Source of the DNA: Domibacillus tundrae
GTDB taxonomy: Bacteria; Bacillota; Bacilli; Bacillales; Domibacillaceae
Assembly: GCF_000970675.1 (NCBI RefSeq)
Contig: NZ_LAJA01000010.1
Coordinates: 62,001 to 126,000, forward strand
Reading direction: 5' to 3'
DNA length: 64,000 bases
This document shows positions 47,383 through 55,198 of the stretch, in pieces. The position numbers and the translations under genes were made by a program. The notes below the pieces were generated by a model. That model had not been told where the DNA came from and did no database searches. It saw nothing but the letters and a program-made list of their open reading frames with translations. Position 1 is the first letter of the stretch. The number at the start of each line of letters is the position of its first letter.

Positions 47383-47967
47383 ATGTCATTAACCAATCAT
47401 GGAACGATCCCTGTTGCTGTTTCCGCACGCCACGTGCACTTGTCACAGGAACATTTAGAAATTTTATTTGGAGCAGGCCACGAGCTTACAAAACGCGCTG
47501 ACTTGTCACAGCCGGGCCAGTTTGCGGCGGAAGAAACCGTCACAATTGCCGGCAAAAAAAGTGAAATCGCCCGCGTCCGTGTTCTTGGCCCTTGCCGTCC
47601 GGCGACTCAAGTAGAAGTAAGCTGGACAGACGCGATGAAGCTGGGCGTCCGTCCGCCGCTCCGTGAATCAGGTGACATTAAAGGATCCGAAGCGGTAACA
47701 ATCGCAGGTCCTGCCGGTACGGTTGAACTTGAAGAAGGACTAATCATCGCACAGGCACATGTCCACATGACAACAGCTGACGCAAAAGAATACAACGTTG
47801 AAAGCGGCCAAATCGTTACTGTTGAAGTAGGCGGCGACCGCCCGATCGCATTCCGCAACGTTGTCATTCGTGTATCCGACAGCTACGCGCTTGAAATGCA
47901 CATCGACACAGACGAAGCCAACGCCGGCTTTATTTCTCAAGGTGCAAAAGGTGACATTTGGGCATAA
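47383..47967 (+). CDS. pduL: PduL-type phosphate propanoyl/acetyltransferase
   Basis: 194 aa with two beta-barrel PduL domains. Zinc-binding histidines lie in VSARHVHLSQEHL, AQAHVHMTTADA and EMHIDTDEANA. It interconverts acyl-CoA and acyl-phosphate. The short N-terminus has no obvious microcompartment-targeting helix, and no shell or aldehyde dehydrogenase genes are near, so it is probably a free cytosolic phosphotransacylase. Confidence 0.9.
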   Translation: MSLTNHGTIPVAVSARHVHLSQEHLEILFGAGHELTKRADLSQPGQFAAEETVTIAGKKSEIARVRVLGPCRPATQVEVSWTDAMKLGVRPPLRESGDIKGSEAVTIAGPAGTVELEEGLIIAQAHVHMTTADAKEYNVESGQIVTVEVGGDRPIAFRNVVIRVSDSYALEMHIDTDEANAGFISQGAKGDIWA

Positions 47968-47979
47968 GTGTTTAAAAAG

Positions 47980-48017
47980 AAAGATGTCTTCCATGAGATG
48001 GGAGGCATCTTTTTTTC
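47980..48017 (+). terminator. pduL terminator
   Basis: AAGATG and CTTCC arms (47981-47992) pair with GGAGG and CATCTT, one bulged T, then a seven-T run. Confidence 0.75.
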
Positions 48018-48177
48018 ATTGGTTTAATGGATTCATGTACTAGAATGGCTGTACGCACATACTTCTTCATAGTATGAAATAAAATGAAGAGTTCTTTCTT
48101 CGTATGTATGCCGAATGTGCAGTGAAAGGCTTATATATTTGCAGCAGCGGGGAAAATAACAAGAGGGAGGTGAAGTG

Positions 48178-48978
48178 ATGGGTGCAGCCAAACAAATGCT
48201 GACCCGTTTTTTTGGGGAGCGTTTTTACGACCAGGCGGCGCAGACAGCGTACTACTTGCTGCTGTCCGCTATTCCATTTATTATTTTCATGCTTTCATTA
48301 ATCAGCTTTTTTCCAGTCGATCAAGAAGCCATTCTGGAGTTTGTCCGCCCATATGCACCAGGGGAATCGTTCACGTTAATCGAAAAAAATGTGAATGCTG
48401 TACTGTCTGCAGGAAAAGGACAGGTGCTCTCGCTTAGTTTAGTGTCGACATTCTGGCTGTCATCAATGGCGGTACAGTCACTGGGCCGGTCATTAAATGA
48501 TGCAAACGGCATTGAGCGGAATCTGCCTTTTTGGAAAGGGCTTTTGCGCGACTTTGGTGTGACGCTCATTTTTATGGTCATGGTGCCGCTGTCGCTCGTA
48601 ATCCCACTAGTAGAAAGGGTTTTGCGGTGGATTGCTGCCCATTCTGTTGCGATTGAGCATTGGTCCGAGTGGCTGGACATTTGGACGATCGCCCAGTGGG
48701 GAATTGGTTCACTGTTTTTGTTTGTCTTTTTTATCGCCTTTTATAAAATCATTCCAAATGAGCGGCAAACGATTCAATTTGTCCTGCCGGGTGCTGTTTT
48801 TGCGGCGCTTGGCTGGCAGATTGTCTCCTGGCTGTTTGGCACATATGCGTCAGCATTCAGCTACACGCGTCTGTACGGCCAGCTCTCGGGGATTATCGTG
48901 CTCGTCCTTTGGTTTTACTTAACGGCTGTTGTCATATTGCTGGGTGGGCTGCTGAATGCGGAAAAAGGCCGGAAGTAG
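48178..48978 (+). CDS. YihY/BrkB-family inner membrane protein
   Basis: 266 aa, about six helices. DQAAQTAYYLLLSAIPFIIF near the N-terminus, FKNIIPNE-like FYKIIPNERQTIQFVLPGAV and GQLSGIIVLVLWFYLTAVVILLGG are typical. The old RNase BN name is not supported for this family. ATG 48178 follows GGGAGGTGAAGTG; the preceding GTG is within spacing of the site and is not used. Function unknown. Confidence 0.87.
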   Translation: MGAAKQMLTRFFGERFYDQAAQTAYYLLLSAIPFIIFMLSLISFFPVDQEAILEFVRPYAPGESFTLIEKNVNAVLSAGKGQVLSLSLVSTFWLSSMAVQSLGRSLNDANGIERNLPFWKGLLRDFGVTLIFMVMVPLSLVIPLVERVLRWIAAHSVAIEHWSEWLDIWTIAQWGIGSLFLFVFFIAFYKIIPNERQTIQFVLPGAVFAALGWQIVSWLFGTYASAFSYTRLYGQLSGIIVLVLWFYLTAVVILLGGLLNAEKGRK

Positions 48979-48979
48979 A

Positions 48980-49125
48980 AAGGGCTCTTGCCGCTGGCAG
49001 GAGCGGAAAATAAAATTTTGGGGCGGTTTCTACTTCGCTTGGGGCGGAAAATATTTATATCGGCCCAGGCACACAACATTCCGCCCCAAACTGCAATATT
49101 GCGGCCGGAAAATGAAAAAGGGCGG
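48980..49125. repeat. Degenerate 21-nt tandem repeat array B
   Basis: About seven units starting at 48980, 49001, 49022, 49043, 49064, 49085 and 49105. GCGGAAAAT recurs at 49003 and 49044, and CCGGAAAAT at 49104; TTGGGGCGG recurs 21 nt apart (49018, 49039) and appears inverted at 49081. It begins 2 nt after the yihY-like stop. Confidence 0.7.
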
Positions 49126-49149
49126 TCTCAAATGATAGTGAGACCGTCC
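49120..49149. terminator. Bidirectional hairpin between convergent genes
   Basis: GGGCGGTCTCA/TGAGACCGTCC, 11 bp with one G-T pair, A-run before and TTCTTT after. Confidence 0.7.
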
Positions 49150-49153
49150 TTCT

Positions 49154-49711
49154 TTACGTATTGTCGCTCAAAAATGAAATACACGTTAAGTAATTTCGAT
49201 TCAAATACGTTTGCCTCATCATTTCTTTGCTCTCCGCAAATCCTTCTTCAAGCAATTCCTCAAATTCTACATCCGTTTCAAACGAATGAACGAGAAGCAC
49301 GGACTGATCCGTCATGGGCAGCGCAATCCCCATTACATGCACGGTGCTCTCTTTTTCAACATGCCACTTCGACTGATCGCTCCAGCATGTATATAAACCA
49401 TCCGGCGTCTGGTGCCCGGCGAAAACAAACGGCTGCTTCCATTTTTCTAATGTATCACGGACAAAGGGTTTTGCTGTCAGGGTGAGCTGTTCTTCGATAT
49501 AATGAAGCCATAAAGAATCGTTTTGAATCATGGCATACCATTCGTCAATCGCGGATTCGACCGCATCGTGTGTTACATACGTGCTGAGAAGCGGAATCCA
49601 CATATGGTAAAGCTGTTCGCGTTCGTTCTGGTCCGCGTGCTGATCCATAAATCCCGCAAAGCCGCCGAGAATCGCAGCTAGTTCGCGTTCATGAAGAGAG
49701 GTAACAGTCAA
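49154..49711 (-). CDS. Hypothetical protein
   Basis: 185 aa, acidic and soluble, no signal or membrane segment. The first 90 residues look helical (HERELAAILGGFAGFMDQHA, YVTHDAVESAIDEWYAMIQN) and the rest mixed alpha/beta (FVFAGHQTPDGLYTCWSDQS, MGIALPMTDQSVLLVHSFET). I do not recognise a family. It diverges from the reductase-like gene at 49759 with about 45 nt between. Confidence 0.6.
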   Translation of the reverse strand: MTVTSLHERELAAILGGFAGFMDQHADQNEREQLYHMWIPLLSTYVTHDAVESAIDEWYAMIQNDSLWLHYIEEQLTLTAKPFVRDTLEKWKQPFVFAGHQTPDGLYTCWSDQSKWHVEKESTVHVMGIALPMTDQSVLLVHSFETDVEFEELLEEGFAESKEMMRQTYLNRNYLTCISFLSDNT

Positions 49712-49758
49712 CGTAAAAATCCCCTTTTAGATTGATTATACGGGAGGCGATGAGGGAA

Positions 49759-50268
49759 ATGGGCAAAAATGTTTTATATATTGCGGCGAGCCTTGATGGA
49801 TATATCGCAAGAGAAGATGGCTCGGTCGACTGGCTGGATGATGTGGAAGGTGACGGGACCGACAACGGCTATCTCGCTTTCTATGAAACGATTGATTCGC
49901 TCCTAATGGGGCGGGGCACGTATGAAAAAGTACTGGAGCTGACCGATGATTTTCCGTATTCCGGGAAAAAGTGCTATGTGCTGTCACGAACGATGAAAGG
50001 CCGGACCGAAGAAATAGTGTTTACGGATGAACCGTTGCCGGATGTGCTGGAGAAAGCGGAAGGAACAGTCTGGATTGTCGGCGGCGGCCAGGTCGTGAAA
50101 GAATGTCTTGCGTATGATCTGCTTGATGATGTACATATTGCCGTCATTCCGAAAGTCTTGGGCAGAGGCATCCCCTTATTTCCACCGGGAACAGAAGCGT
50201 CGTTCTCACTCGTTGATGTTGAAAGAATCGGGGACATTGTATCCATTCACTACAAACGAAAGGACTGA
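49759..50268 (+). CDS. Dihydrofolate reductase-like (RibD C-terminal) oxidoreductase
   Basis: 169 aa. NVLYIAASLDGYIAREDGSV, DSLLMGRGTYEKV, TVWIVGGGQVVKECL and IPKVLGRGIPLF match the RibD_C family widespread in Bacillus (YyaP/YwjB type). It presumably binds NADPH; the substrate is unknown. ATG 49750 is an alternative start 9 nt earlier, only 2 nt from the GGGAGG site, so 49759 is preferred. Confidence 0.85.
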   Translation: MGKNVLYIAASLDGYIAREDGSVDWLDDVEGDGTDNGYLAFYETIDSLLMGRGTYEKVLELTDDFPYSGKKCYVLSRTMKGRTEEIVFTDEPLPDVLEKAEGTVWIVGGGQVVKECLAYDLLDDVHIAVIPKVLGRGIPLFPPGTEASFSLVDVERIGDIVSIHYKRKD

Positions 50269-50272
50269 CAAG

Positions 50273-51274
50273 ATGGCGAAAAAGTGGCTGGCAGCACTCG
50301 TATTATTGACAGGATGCGGTGTACAGGAGCCGGAACAGCCGGAAAGTGAAAGCATTCAAGCAGAGGCAGAAAATTTGGATATTCCATGGTCCATCGAGCA
50401 GAATGAAAACACTTTTTATATTTCTGAACGAACCGGTACGATTGCCAAAGTGGAGGACGGCGAAGTGGAGCATCAGCCGGTTGATTTGACCGCTCCACTG
50501 TCAGAAGCGGCAGAAGCCGGGCTGCTTGGTTTTGTGTTAAAGCCGGATTTTAAAGAGTCCAATCAAGCGTATGCGTATTATACGTACGATAAAGATGGGG
50601 AGCCATTTAATCGAATTGTTGTGCTGGAACTGCACGGAGATGAATGGCGTGAAACGAACATTATCTTAGACGGCATTCAATCCGGCAATGTCCACCATGG
50701 CGGCCGTTTGGAAATCGGGCCGGACAATAATCTGTATGCCACGATTGGTGATGCCTCCGATCCAGAAACAGCGCAGGAACCGGATTTATTAAACGGGAAA
50801 ATTGTCCGGGTGGATGAAGCAGGTAAGGCTTCTGTTTACAGTCTTGGCCACCGGAATCCGCAGGGCATTGCCTGGTCAGATGACGAAATGATGTATGCAG
50901 CTGAGCATGGACAGTCCGCTAATGATGAAATCAATATCATTGAAGAAGGAAACAACTACGGCTGGCCGGACATTGAAGGGATGGAAGAAGCGGAAGGGCT
51001 TGTAGCACCGCTTGCCACATCCGGCAGCGACGAGACGTGGGCTCCGTCGGGAATGGCCTGGCATAAAGGGGAGTTGTACGCAGCGTCACTTCGAGGAGAA
51101 GCAGTGCTGAACATTGATCCCCAAACAGGTGAGGTCAAAAAAGAAATAGAAGGCTATGGCCGCATCCGCGATGTATTTTCCGACGGAGACAGCTTGTATT
51201 TTGTCACGAACAATACGGACGGACGCGGGAATCCAGCTGATGGCGATGACAAACTGTACCGGATTGTAGAGTAA
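50273..51274 (+). CDS. PQQ-dependent sugar dehydrogenase-like lipoprotein
   Basis: 333 aa. A short lipoprotein signal (KKWLAALVLLTGC) precedes a six-bladed beta-propeller of the soluble glucose/sorbosone dehydrogenase family: HHGGRLEIGPDNNLYATIGD, YSLGHRNPQGIAW and AEHGQSANDEINIIEEGNNY. The PQQ-contact His and Arg of these motifs are kept. It starts 4 nt after the preceding stop, so the two genes are one unit. The sugar substrate is unknown. The 21-nt repeat array begins 3 nt after its stop. Confidence 0.88.
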   Translation: MAKKWLAALVLLTGCGVQEPEQPESESIQAEAENLDIPWSIEQNENTFYISERTGTIAKVEDGEVEHQPVDLTAPLSEAAEAGLLGFVLKPDFKESNQAYAYYTYDKDGEPFNRIVVLELHGDEWRETNIILDGIQSGNVHHGGRLEIGPDNNLYATIGDASDPETAQEPDLLNGKIVRVDEAGKASVYSLGHRNPQGIAWSDDEMMYAAEHGQSANDEINIIEEGNNYGWPDIEGMEEAEGLVAPLATSGSDETWAPSGMAWHKGELYAASLRGEAVLNIDPQTGEVKKEIEGYGRIRDVFSDGDSLYFVTNNTDGRGNPADGDDKLYRIVE

Positions 51275-51277
51275 GAA

Positions 51278-51389
51278 TCGCACCGGTTCGGGGCAGAGTT
51301 GCACGAAAATCGGCTGAAATCGCACGAAACGGGGAAACTTGCACCAAGCCGGGACAAAATTGCACGACATCATAAAAAGTCGCACTCGG
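51278..51389. repeat. Degenerate 21-nt tandem repeat array C
   Basis: TCGCAC or TTGCAC occurs at 51278, 51299, 51320, 51339, 51360 and 51380 (steps 21, 21, 19, 21, 20), followed in several units by an A-run and CGGGG or ATCGG. Six units fill the gap between two genes. Confidence 0.8.
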
Positions 51390-51460
51390 TCCTCCTCATA
51401 GGCAGAATAGTTGCGGCTTGTCCTTTTTCCTCCTACTCTTAAAGAAAAGGAGTGGGGAAG

Positions 51461-52156
51461 ATGAAAGTAGAAATTTGGTCAGATTTTGCGTGCCCGTTTT
51501 GCTACATCGGCAAGCGCCGGTTTGAAGAAGCGGCGGCGCAATTTGATGAGAATATTAAGGTGGAATTCCGCAGTTTTGAGCTAGATCCGCAAGCACCGAA
51601 AAAAGCGGATGAAGACGTTCACAGCATGCTGGCGAAAAAATATGGAATGACCCGCGAAAAAGCGAAAGCGATGAATGACCAGCTGACGGCGCAGGCAAAA
51701 GAAGTGGGCCTTGAATACAATATGGATACACTTATTTTGGCAAATACACACGATGCACACCGCTTGTCTCATTTTGCGAAAGAAAAAGGGAAAATGAATG
51801 AATTTACCGAGCGTGTATTAAAAGCCTATTTCACCGAATCGAAACACATTGCGGACTTTGATTTGCTGGCTGGCTGGGCGGAAGAGGCTGGACTTGTCAA
51901 GGAAGAAGCAATGGATGTCCTTAAAAGCGGCAAATACAGCGACCGCGTCCGTGCCGATCAAGAAGAAGCACGTGAAATCGGGGTAGAGGGCGTGCCATTT
52001 TTTGTTTTTAACGAAAAGTATGCGGTCTCCGGTGCGCAGTCTGTTGAAGCATTTAGCCAAGTGCTGGAAAAAGTTGCAGCAGACGAGCAGGTGACAGCCG
52101 GGAAAACAGAGTGGTGCCAGGAAGATGACTGTACGGATGTTGACAGCGAAGATTGA
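51461..52156 (+). CDS. DsbA-family (FrnE-like) oxidoreductase
   Basis: 231 aa thioredoxin-fold protein with an inserted helical domain. The redox motif is Cys11-Pro-Phe-Cys14 in SDFACPFCYIGKRRF; the cis-Pro loop is GVEGVPFFVFN. It has no signal peptide, so it acts in the cytoplasm. The tail WCQEDDCTDVDSED has two more cysteines. Related Bacillus proteins (YwbO-like) are linked to oxidative stress. ATG 51461 follows AAAGGAGTGGGG. Confidence 0.87.
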   Translation: MKVEIWSDFACPFCYIGKRRFEEAAAQFDENIKVEFRSFELDPQAPKKADEDVHSMLAKKYGMTREKAKAMNDQLTAQAKEVGLEYNMDTLILANTHDAHRLSHFAKEKGKMNEFTERVLKAYFTESKHIADFDLLAGWAEEAGLVKEEAMDVLKSGKYSDRVRADQEEAREIGVEGVPFFVFNEKYAVSGAQSVEAFSQVLEKVAADEQVTAGKTEWCQEDDCTDVDSED

Positions 52157-52225
52157 ATTTAATAAAAAAAGAGTAACTGTTTCCAAAATGAACGTAAAAC
52201 AGGATTGTTACTGGTAGGCAGGCAA

Positions 52226-52278
52226 AACCTGAATTTGTGCTGGGGTGTATATTACCCGCGGACAAATTCAGGTTTTTT
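52226..52278 (+). terminator. Strong terminator after FrnE-like gene
   Basis: 13-bp stem AACCTGAATTTGT/ACAAATTCAGGTT (52226-52238 with 52262-52274), 23-nt loop, then T-run. It could instead be a leftover antiterminator-controlled terminator, since a LicT-like remnant follows. Confidence 0.75.
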
Positions 52279-52310
52279 TGTTTTGATAAGGCGGGGGTGT
52301 AGTGGGCCTG

Positions 52311-52538
52311 ATGGAGATTAAAAAGGCATTTAACAATAATATTGTGCTGATGCAAAATAACGAGGGACAGGAAATGGTTGTAATGGACCGAGGATTGGCA
52401 TTTCAAAAAAAGCGGGTGAAACAATCCGACAAGGTTGAAAAGACACTTAACTGTCCAGTCTCAACGAACGAAAAAGTGTATTTAACGATTCATATTCACC
52501 GCGTCACATCGAGACAGGAATTAAACCGGCAAGGCTGA
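52311..52538 (+). pseudogene. Internally deleted BglG/LicT-type antiterminator
   Basis: 75 aa. Residues 1-47 are a clear CAT RNA-binding domain (IKKAFNNNIVLMQNNEGQE, VVMDRGLAFQKK). The remaining 28 residues (NEKVYLTIHIHRVTSR) match the extreme C-terminus of a second PRD domain in LicT-like proteins. About 200 residues, nearly all of both PRDs, are missing, yet the frame is intact and a GGGGGTG ribosome binding site precedes it. Isolated CAT domains can bind RNA constitutively, so some activity is conceivable. Confidence 0.75.
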
Positions 52539-52539
52539 T

Positions 52540-52722
52540 TTAAAGCTCAAACAACCCGGGCGCAATGGACCGTGCACAATGAATGCCGCTTGCCGTTGCA
52601 CCAATTGTGCCGCCGCCCCACTCTAAAGATGCCTCCAGTAATGTCACATCATGGCCGGTTTTTGCTAAAAGCGCTGCTGCTGTTAAACCGCCAATGCCGC
52701 CGCCGATAATAAGTGTGTGCAC
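52540..52722 (-). pseudogene. Internally deleted phytoene-desaturase-like FAD oxidoreductase
   Basis: 60 aa. The first part is the FAD-binding Rossmann motif ([20 protein letters not shown], then [12 protein letters not shown]). It runs straight into a typical C-terminal motif of CrtI-type desaturases ([20 protein letters not shown]). More than 400 residues are absent without a frameshift. GTG 52722 (complement) follows AGAGGTGATTTTT. It converges with the antiterminator remnant, with 1 nt between the two stops. Confidence 0.72.
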
Positions 52723-52803
52723 AAAAATCACCTCTTTTCTTTATTTTGTGAAAAGAACGATCATTGTGCAATTTTGAATTTGTTTTGAAAGGAAGAACTT
52801 TAA

Positions 52804-53385
52804 ATGAAATATGCGTTGCTAGGGGATCTGCATTCAAACGTGGAGGATACAAAAGCGGTGCTCGATCAGATCAATCGTTACGCACCAGATGCAAAAATAA
52901 TCGGGCTCGGTGATTTATACGAATGCAACATTGGAAAACGGAAAGCGGAAACAGCGAGGGATCTTCCAATGAAAAAAGCAGCACATATGCCGAGAGGTTT
53001 TGCTTCATTATTAACATTTCCGTCTGTGCGAGGAAATCAGGAAGAGCGGATTATGCTCGTCACCGGCCGCGAAGACTTCGAGCATTTGCCGGAGAAAATG
53101 ATCATTGATGGGGCGGTCATTATGCACGGCCATCAATGGAAATGGACGAAGGGCTGGCTTCCGGTTCTGCCGAAAACAGACCCGCCGCTCCTGATTTTCG
53201 GGCACAGCCATGTGGCAGGGCTGTACCGGAAAAAGAAGCGGCTGCCCATGGAATATGGGGAGCCGGTTTTGTTAAAGAAAAAACGATACGGTATTAACGC
53301 TGGCGCCGTCTGGGGCGCACGCGAATGGGTGCTGTATGATTCTGCTGCGCGGACCGTTACATTTATGAAAGCAGGATTAGCTTAA
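52804..53385 (+). CDS. Metallophosphoesterase (calcineurin-like)
   Basis: 193 aa with the metal motifs in order: GDLHSN (usual GDxH), GLGDLYE, VRGNQEE, MHGHQW and FGHSHVAGL. The third motif has Gln where most relatives have His or Cys-Asp (GNHE/GNCD), so metal binding at that site may differ. Substrate unknown; YfcE-like phosphodiesterases are the nearest type. ATG 52804 follows GAAAGGAAG. Confidence 0.83.
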   Translation: MKYALLGDLHSNVEDTKAVLDQINRYAPDAKIIGLGDLYECNIGKRKAETARDLPMKKAAHMPRGFASLLTFPSVRGNQEERIMLVTGREDFEHLPEKMIIDGAVIMHGHQWKWTKGWLPVLPKTDPPLLIFGHSHVAGLYRKKKRLPMEYGEPVLLKKKRYGINAGAVWGAREWVLYDSAARTVTFMKAGLA

Positions 53386-53486
53386 TTGACTAGTATTTCA
53401 AAGGGCATTCATTTCTGAGCAGCCAATGAAGCTCATAAGAAAAGCTTTATCGTTTCGTTTGGTTTTGGCAGAAAGCTTTTCTAAAT

Positions 53487-53527
53487 AACAAAAAAACACG
53501 CCAAAAGGTTTGACGTGTTTTTTTGTT
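53487..53527. terminator. Bidirectional terminator
   Basis: Perfect 14-bp stem AACAAAAAAACACG/CGTGTTTTTTTGTT with 13-nt loop between two convergent genes. Confidence 0.9.
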
Positions 53528-53573
53528 ATGTGTCAATAAATCTTTTAAATTTCTGTGTTCATCCTGCAGGAAA

Positions 53574-55004
53574 TTATAGCAACATTCTTCTGTCAGAATT
53601 CAGCTGAATTTCTTGCTTTTCTTCCTCATTTTGCTTACTTTTCTTAATTTTTAAATGATAGGCAGCATAACAAAGCAGCATAAACGGAATCCCGCAATAA
53701 AGTGCCATCCGTTGTTCGGCATTAAAAGCCATGCTTATCAAAACCGTACAATTTAACAGCAGGCCTAACAGCGGCAAAAATGGATAGAGAGGGGCTTTGA
53801 ATTTTAAATCTTCTACTTTTCCGCCTTCACGAATATATTTTCTTCGAAAGGCAAGCTGTGAAGCACTAATCGCAATCCAGCCTACCTGCGCACCAAGCCC
53901 GGCGATAGAAAGAAGCCAGACAAACACGGTTTCCGCTGCAAAAAAGCCGGAAAGCAAAGACAAAAGGGCGATACCAAGTGTTAAAAGCAATGAATTCATA
54001 GGGACGCCCTTTTTATTGACTTTAGCCAAAGAAGAAACAGCCATTCCTTCTTTTGAAAGAGCATAAAGCGTACGGGATGCTGCATAAAGACCAGAATTTC
54101 CAACAGACAAAAGGGCGGTTAAAATAACAAAATTCATAATATCAGCAGCATAAGGAATACCGATGCTGTCAAACACTACTACAAAGGGGCTTTCCAGCAC
54201 ACCTGCCTTATCTGATGGGATCATGCCCGCCAATACAAAAATAGATAAAATAAAAAAGACAAGTGTACGCCAAACCGACTGCCTGATTGATCGTGGAATG
54301 GTTTTTTCCGGATTTTCGCTTTCCCCGGCTGCAATCCCGATTAATTCGGTTCCTTGAAAAGAAAAGTTGACGGCGATCATCGTAATAAGCAGCGCAGAAA
54401 GACCATTGGGCAGCAATCCATCTGACATGTAGTTAGAGAGCAAAGGCGCTTCCTGGCCGTCTTTCATATCAATCAAGCCAAACATCGCGGCACCGCCAAG
54501 AATAATAAAGAGAATAATAGCCACAATTTTAATGCTGGAGAACCAAAATTCTGCTTCTCCAAACGCTTTAGCGGACAAAGCATTTAAGATAAATAAAATT
54601 CCGGCAAAAAGAGCGCACCAAATCCAGGTTGGTGTATCAGGAAACCATCTGCCCATTAATTGGCCAGCTGACAAAAATTCCAACGCTACGGTTACAGCCC
54701 ATCCCAGCCAGTATATCCATCCAACTGTAAAGCCAGCAGCCGGCCCGATGAACTTAGTCGTATATGTTTGAAATGAGCCGGAAACCGGCATGGCAACGGC
54801 AAGCTCTCCTAAGCACACCATCGTTAAGTACATGACAAAACCGCCGACCATAAAAGATAGGACAGCCCCTCCAGCTCCAGCTTGGCTGATCGTATAGCCG
54901 GATCCAAGAAAAAGTCCTGTCCCAATCACGCCGCCAAGCGAGATCATGAATAAATGCCTTGTTTTCATCGTTCGTTGAAGCTCTTGATTACTAGGTCCTT
55001 GCAT
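53574..55004 (-). CDS. rocE: Amino-acid permease RocE-like (arginine/ornithine)
   Basis: 476-aa APC-family permease with 12 membrane helices. The N-terminus QRTMKTRHLFMISLGGVIGT and segments GELAVAMPVSGSFQTYTTKF and FQGTELIGIAAGESENPEKT are almost those of Bacillus RocE. The upstream region carries a sigma-54 promoter, as roc genes do, and a perfect cre site. It would import arginine or ornithine as a nitrogen and carbon source. ATG 55004 (complement) follows AAGGAGGACA. Confidence 0.88.
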   Translation of the reverse strand: MQGPSNQELQRTMKTRHLFMISLGGVIGTGLFLGSGYTISQAGAGGAVLSFMVGGFVMYLTMVCLGELAVAMPVSGSFQTYTTKFIGPAAGFTVGWIYWLGWAVTVALEFLSAGQLMGRWFPDTPTWIWCALFAGILFILNALSAKAFGEAEFWFSSIKIVAIILFIILGGAAMFGLIDMKDGQEAPLLSNYMSDGLLPNGLSALLITMIAVNFSFQGTELIGIAAGESENPEKTIPRSIRQSVWRTLVFFILSIFVLAGMIPSDKAGVLESPFVVVFDSIGIPYAADIMNFVILTALLSVGNSGLYAASRTLYALSKEGMAVSSLAKVNKKGVPMNSLLLTLGIALLSLLSGFFAAETVFVWLLSIAGLGAQVGWIAISASQLAFRRKYIREGGKVEDLKFKAPLYPFLPLLGLLLNCTVLISMAFNAEQRMALYCGIPFMLLCYAAYHLKIKKSKQNEEEKQEIQLNSDRRMLL

Positions 55005-55030
55005 AAGATGTCCTCCTTTTATTTTTCGTA

Positions 55031-55044
55031 TGAAATCGCTTTCA
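55031..55044 (-). promoter_or_regulatory. CcpA cre site in the rocE leader
   Basis: TGAAATCGCTTTCA (complement also palindromic) matches all 14 cre positions, between the SigL promoter and the start codon, where CcpA can block elongation. Confidence 0.8.
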
Positions 55045-55070
55045 ACCTAAACTTCCATTATATTTATCCT

Positions 55071-55087
55071 TGCAATTTTGATGCCAA
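55071..55087 (-). promoter_or_regulatory. Sigma-54 (SigL) promoter of rocE
   Basis: On the complement, TTGGCATCAAAATTGCA has the -24 GG and -12 GC elements exactly 10 nt apart and fits YTGGCACGNNNNTTGCW except one base. The start would lie near 55059. Confidence 0.8.
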
Positions 55088-55142
55088 CTGATTATCTTCT
55101 TTTAAAAACCTAAGTTACAGGACTTGTCCTTTTTTGTAAATA

Positions 55143-55169
55143 AAAAAAGCAAAAAAAATTTGCTTTTTT
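55143..55169 (-). terminator. Terminator of AEC gene / possible RocR site
   Basis: AAAAAAGCAAA/TTTGCTTTTTT, 11 bp, 5-nt A loop, T-run on the complement. The same palindrome (GCAAA-N5-TTTGC) lies about 97 nt upstream of the predicted rocE start and could be the upstream activator site of a RocR-like protein. Confidence 0.6.
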
Positions 55170-55198
55170 AAAAAAAATTTTGCATTCATATGAAGAAA

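Noticed and set aside
48988-49485. 165-codon frame on the plus strand
   Set aside because: It crosses the tandem array and hairpin and is antisense to the better-supported gene at 49154-49711.
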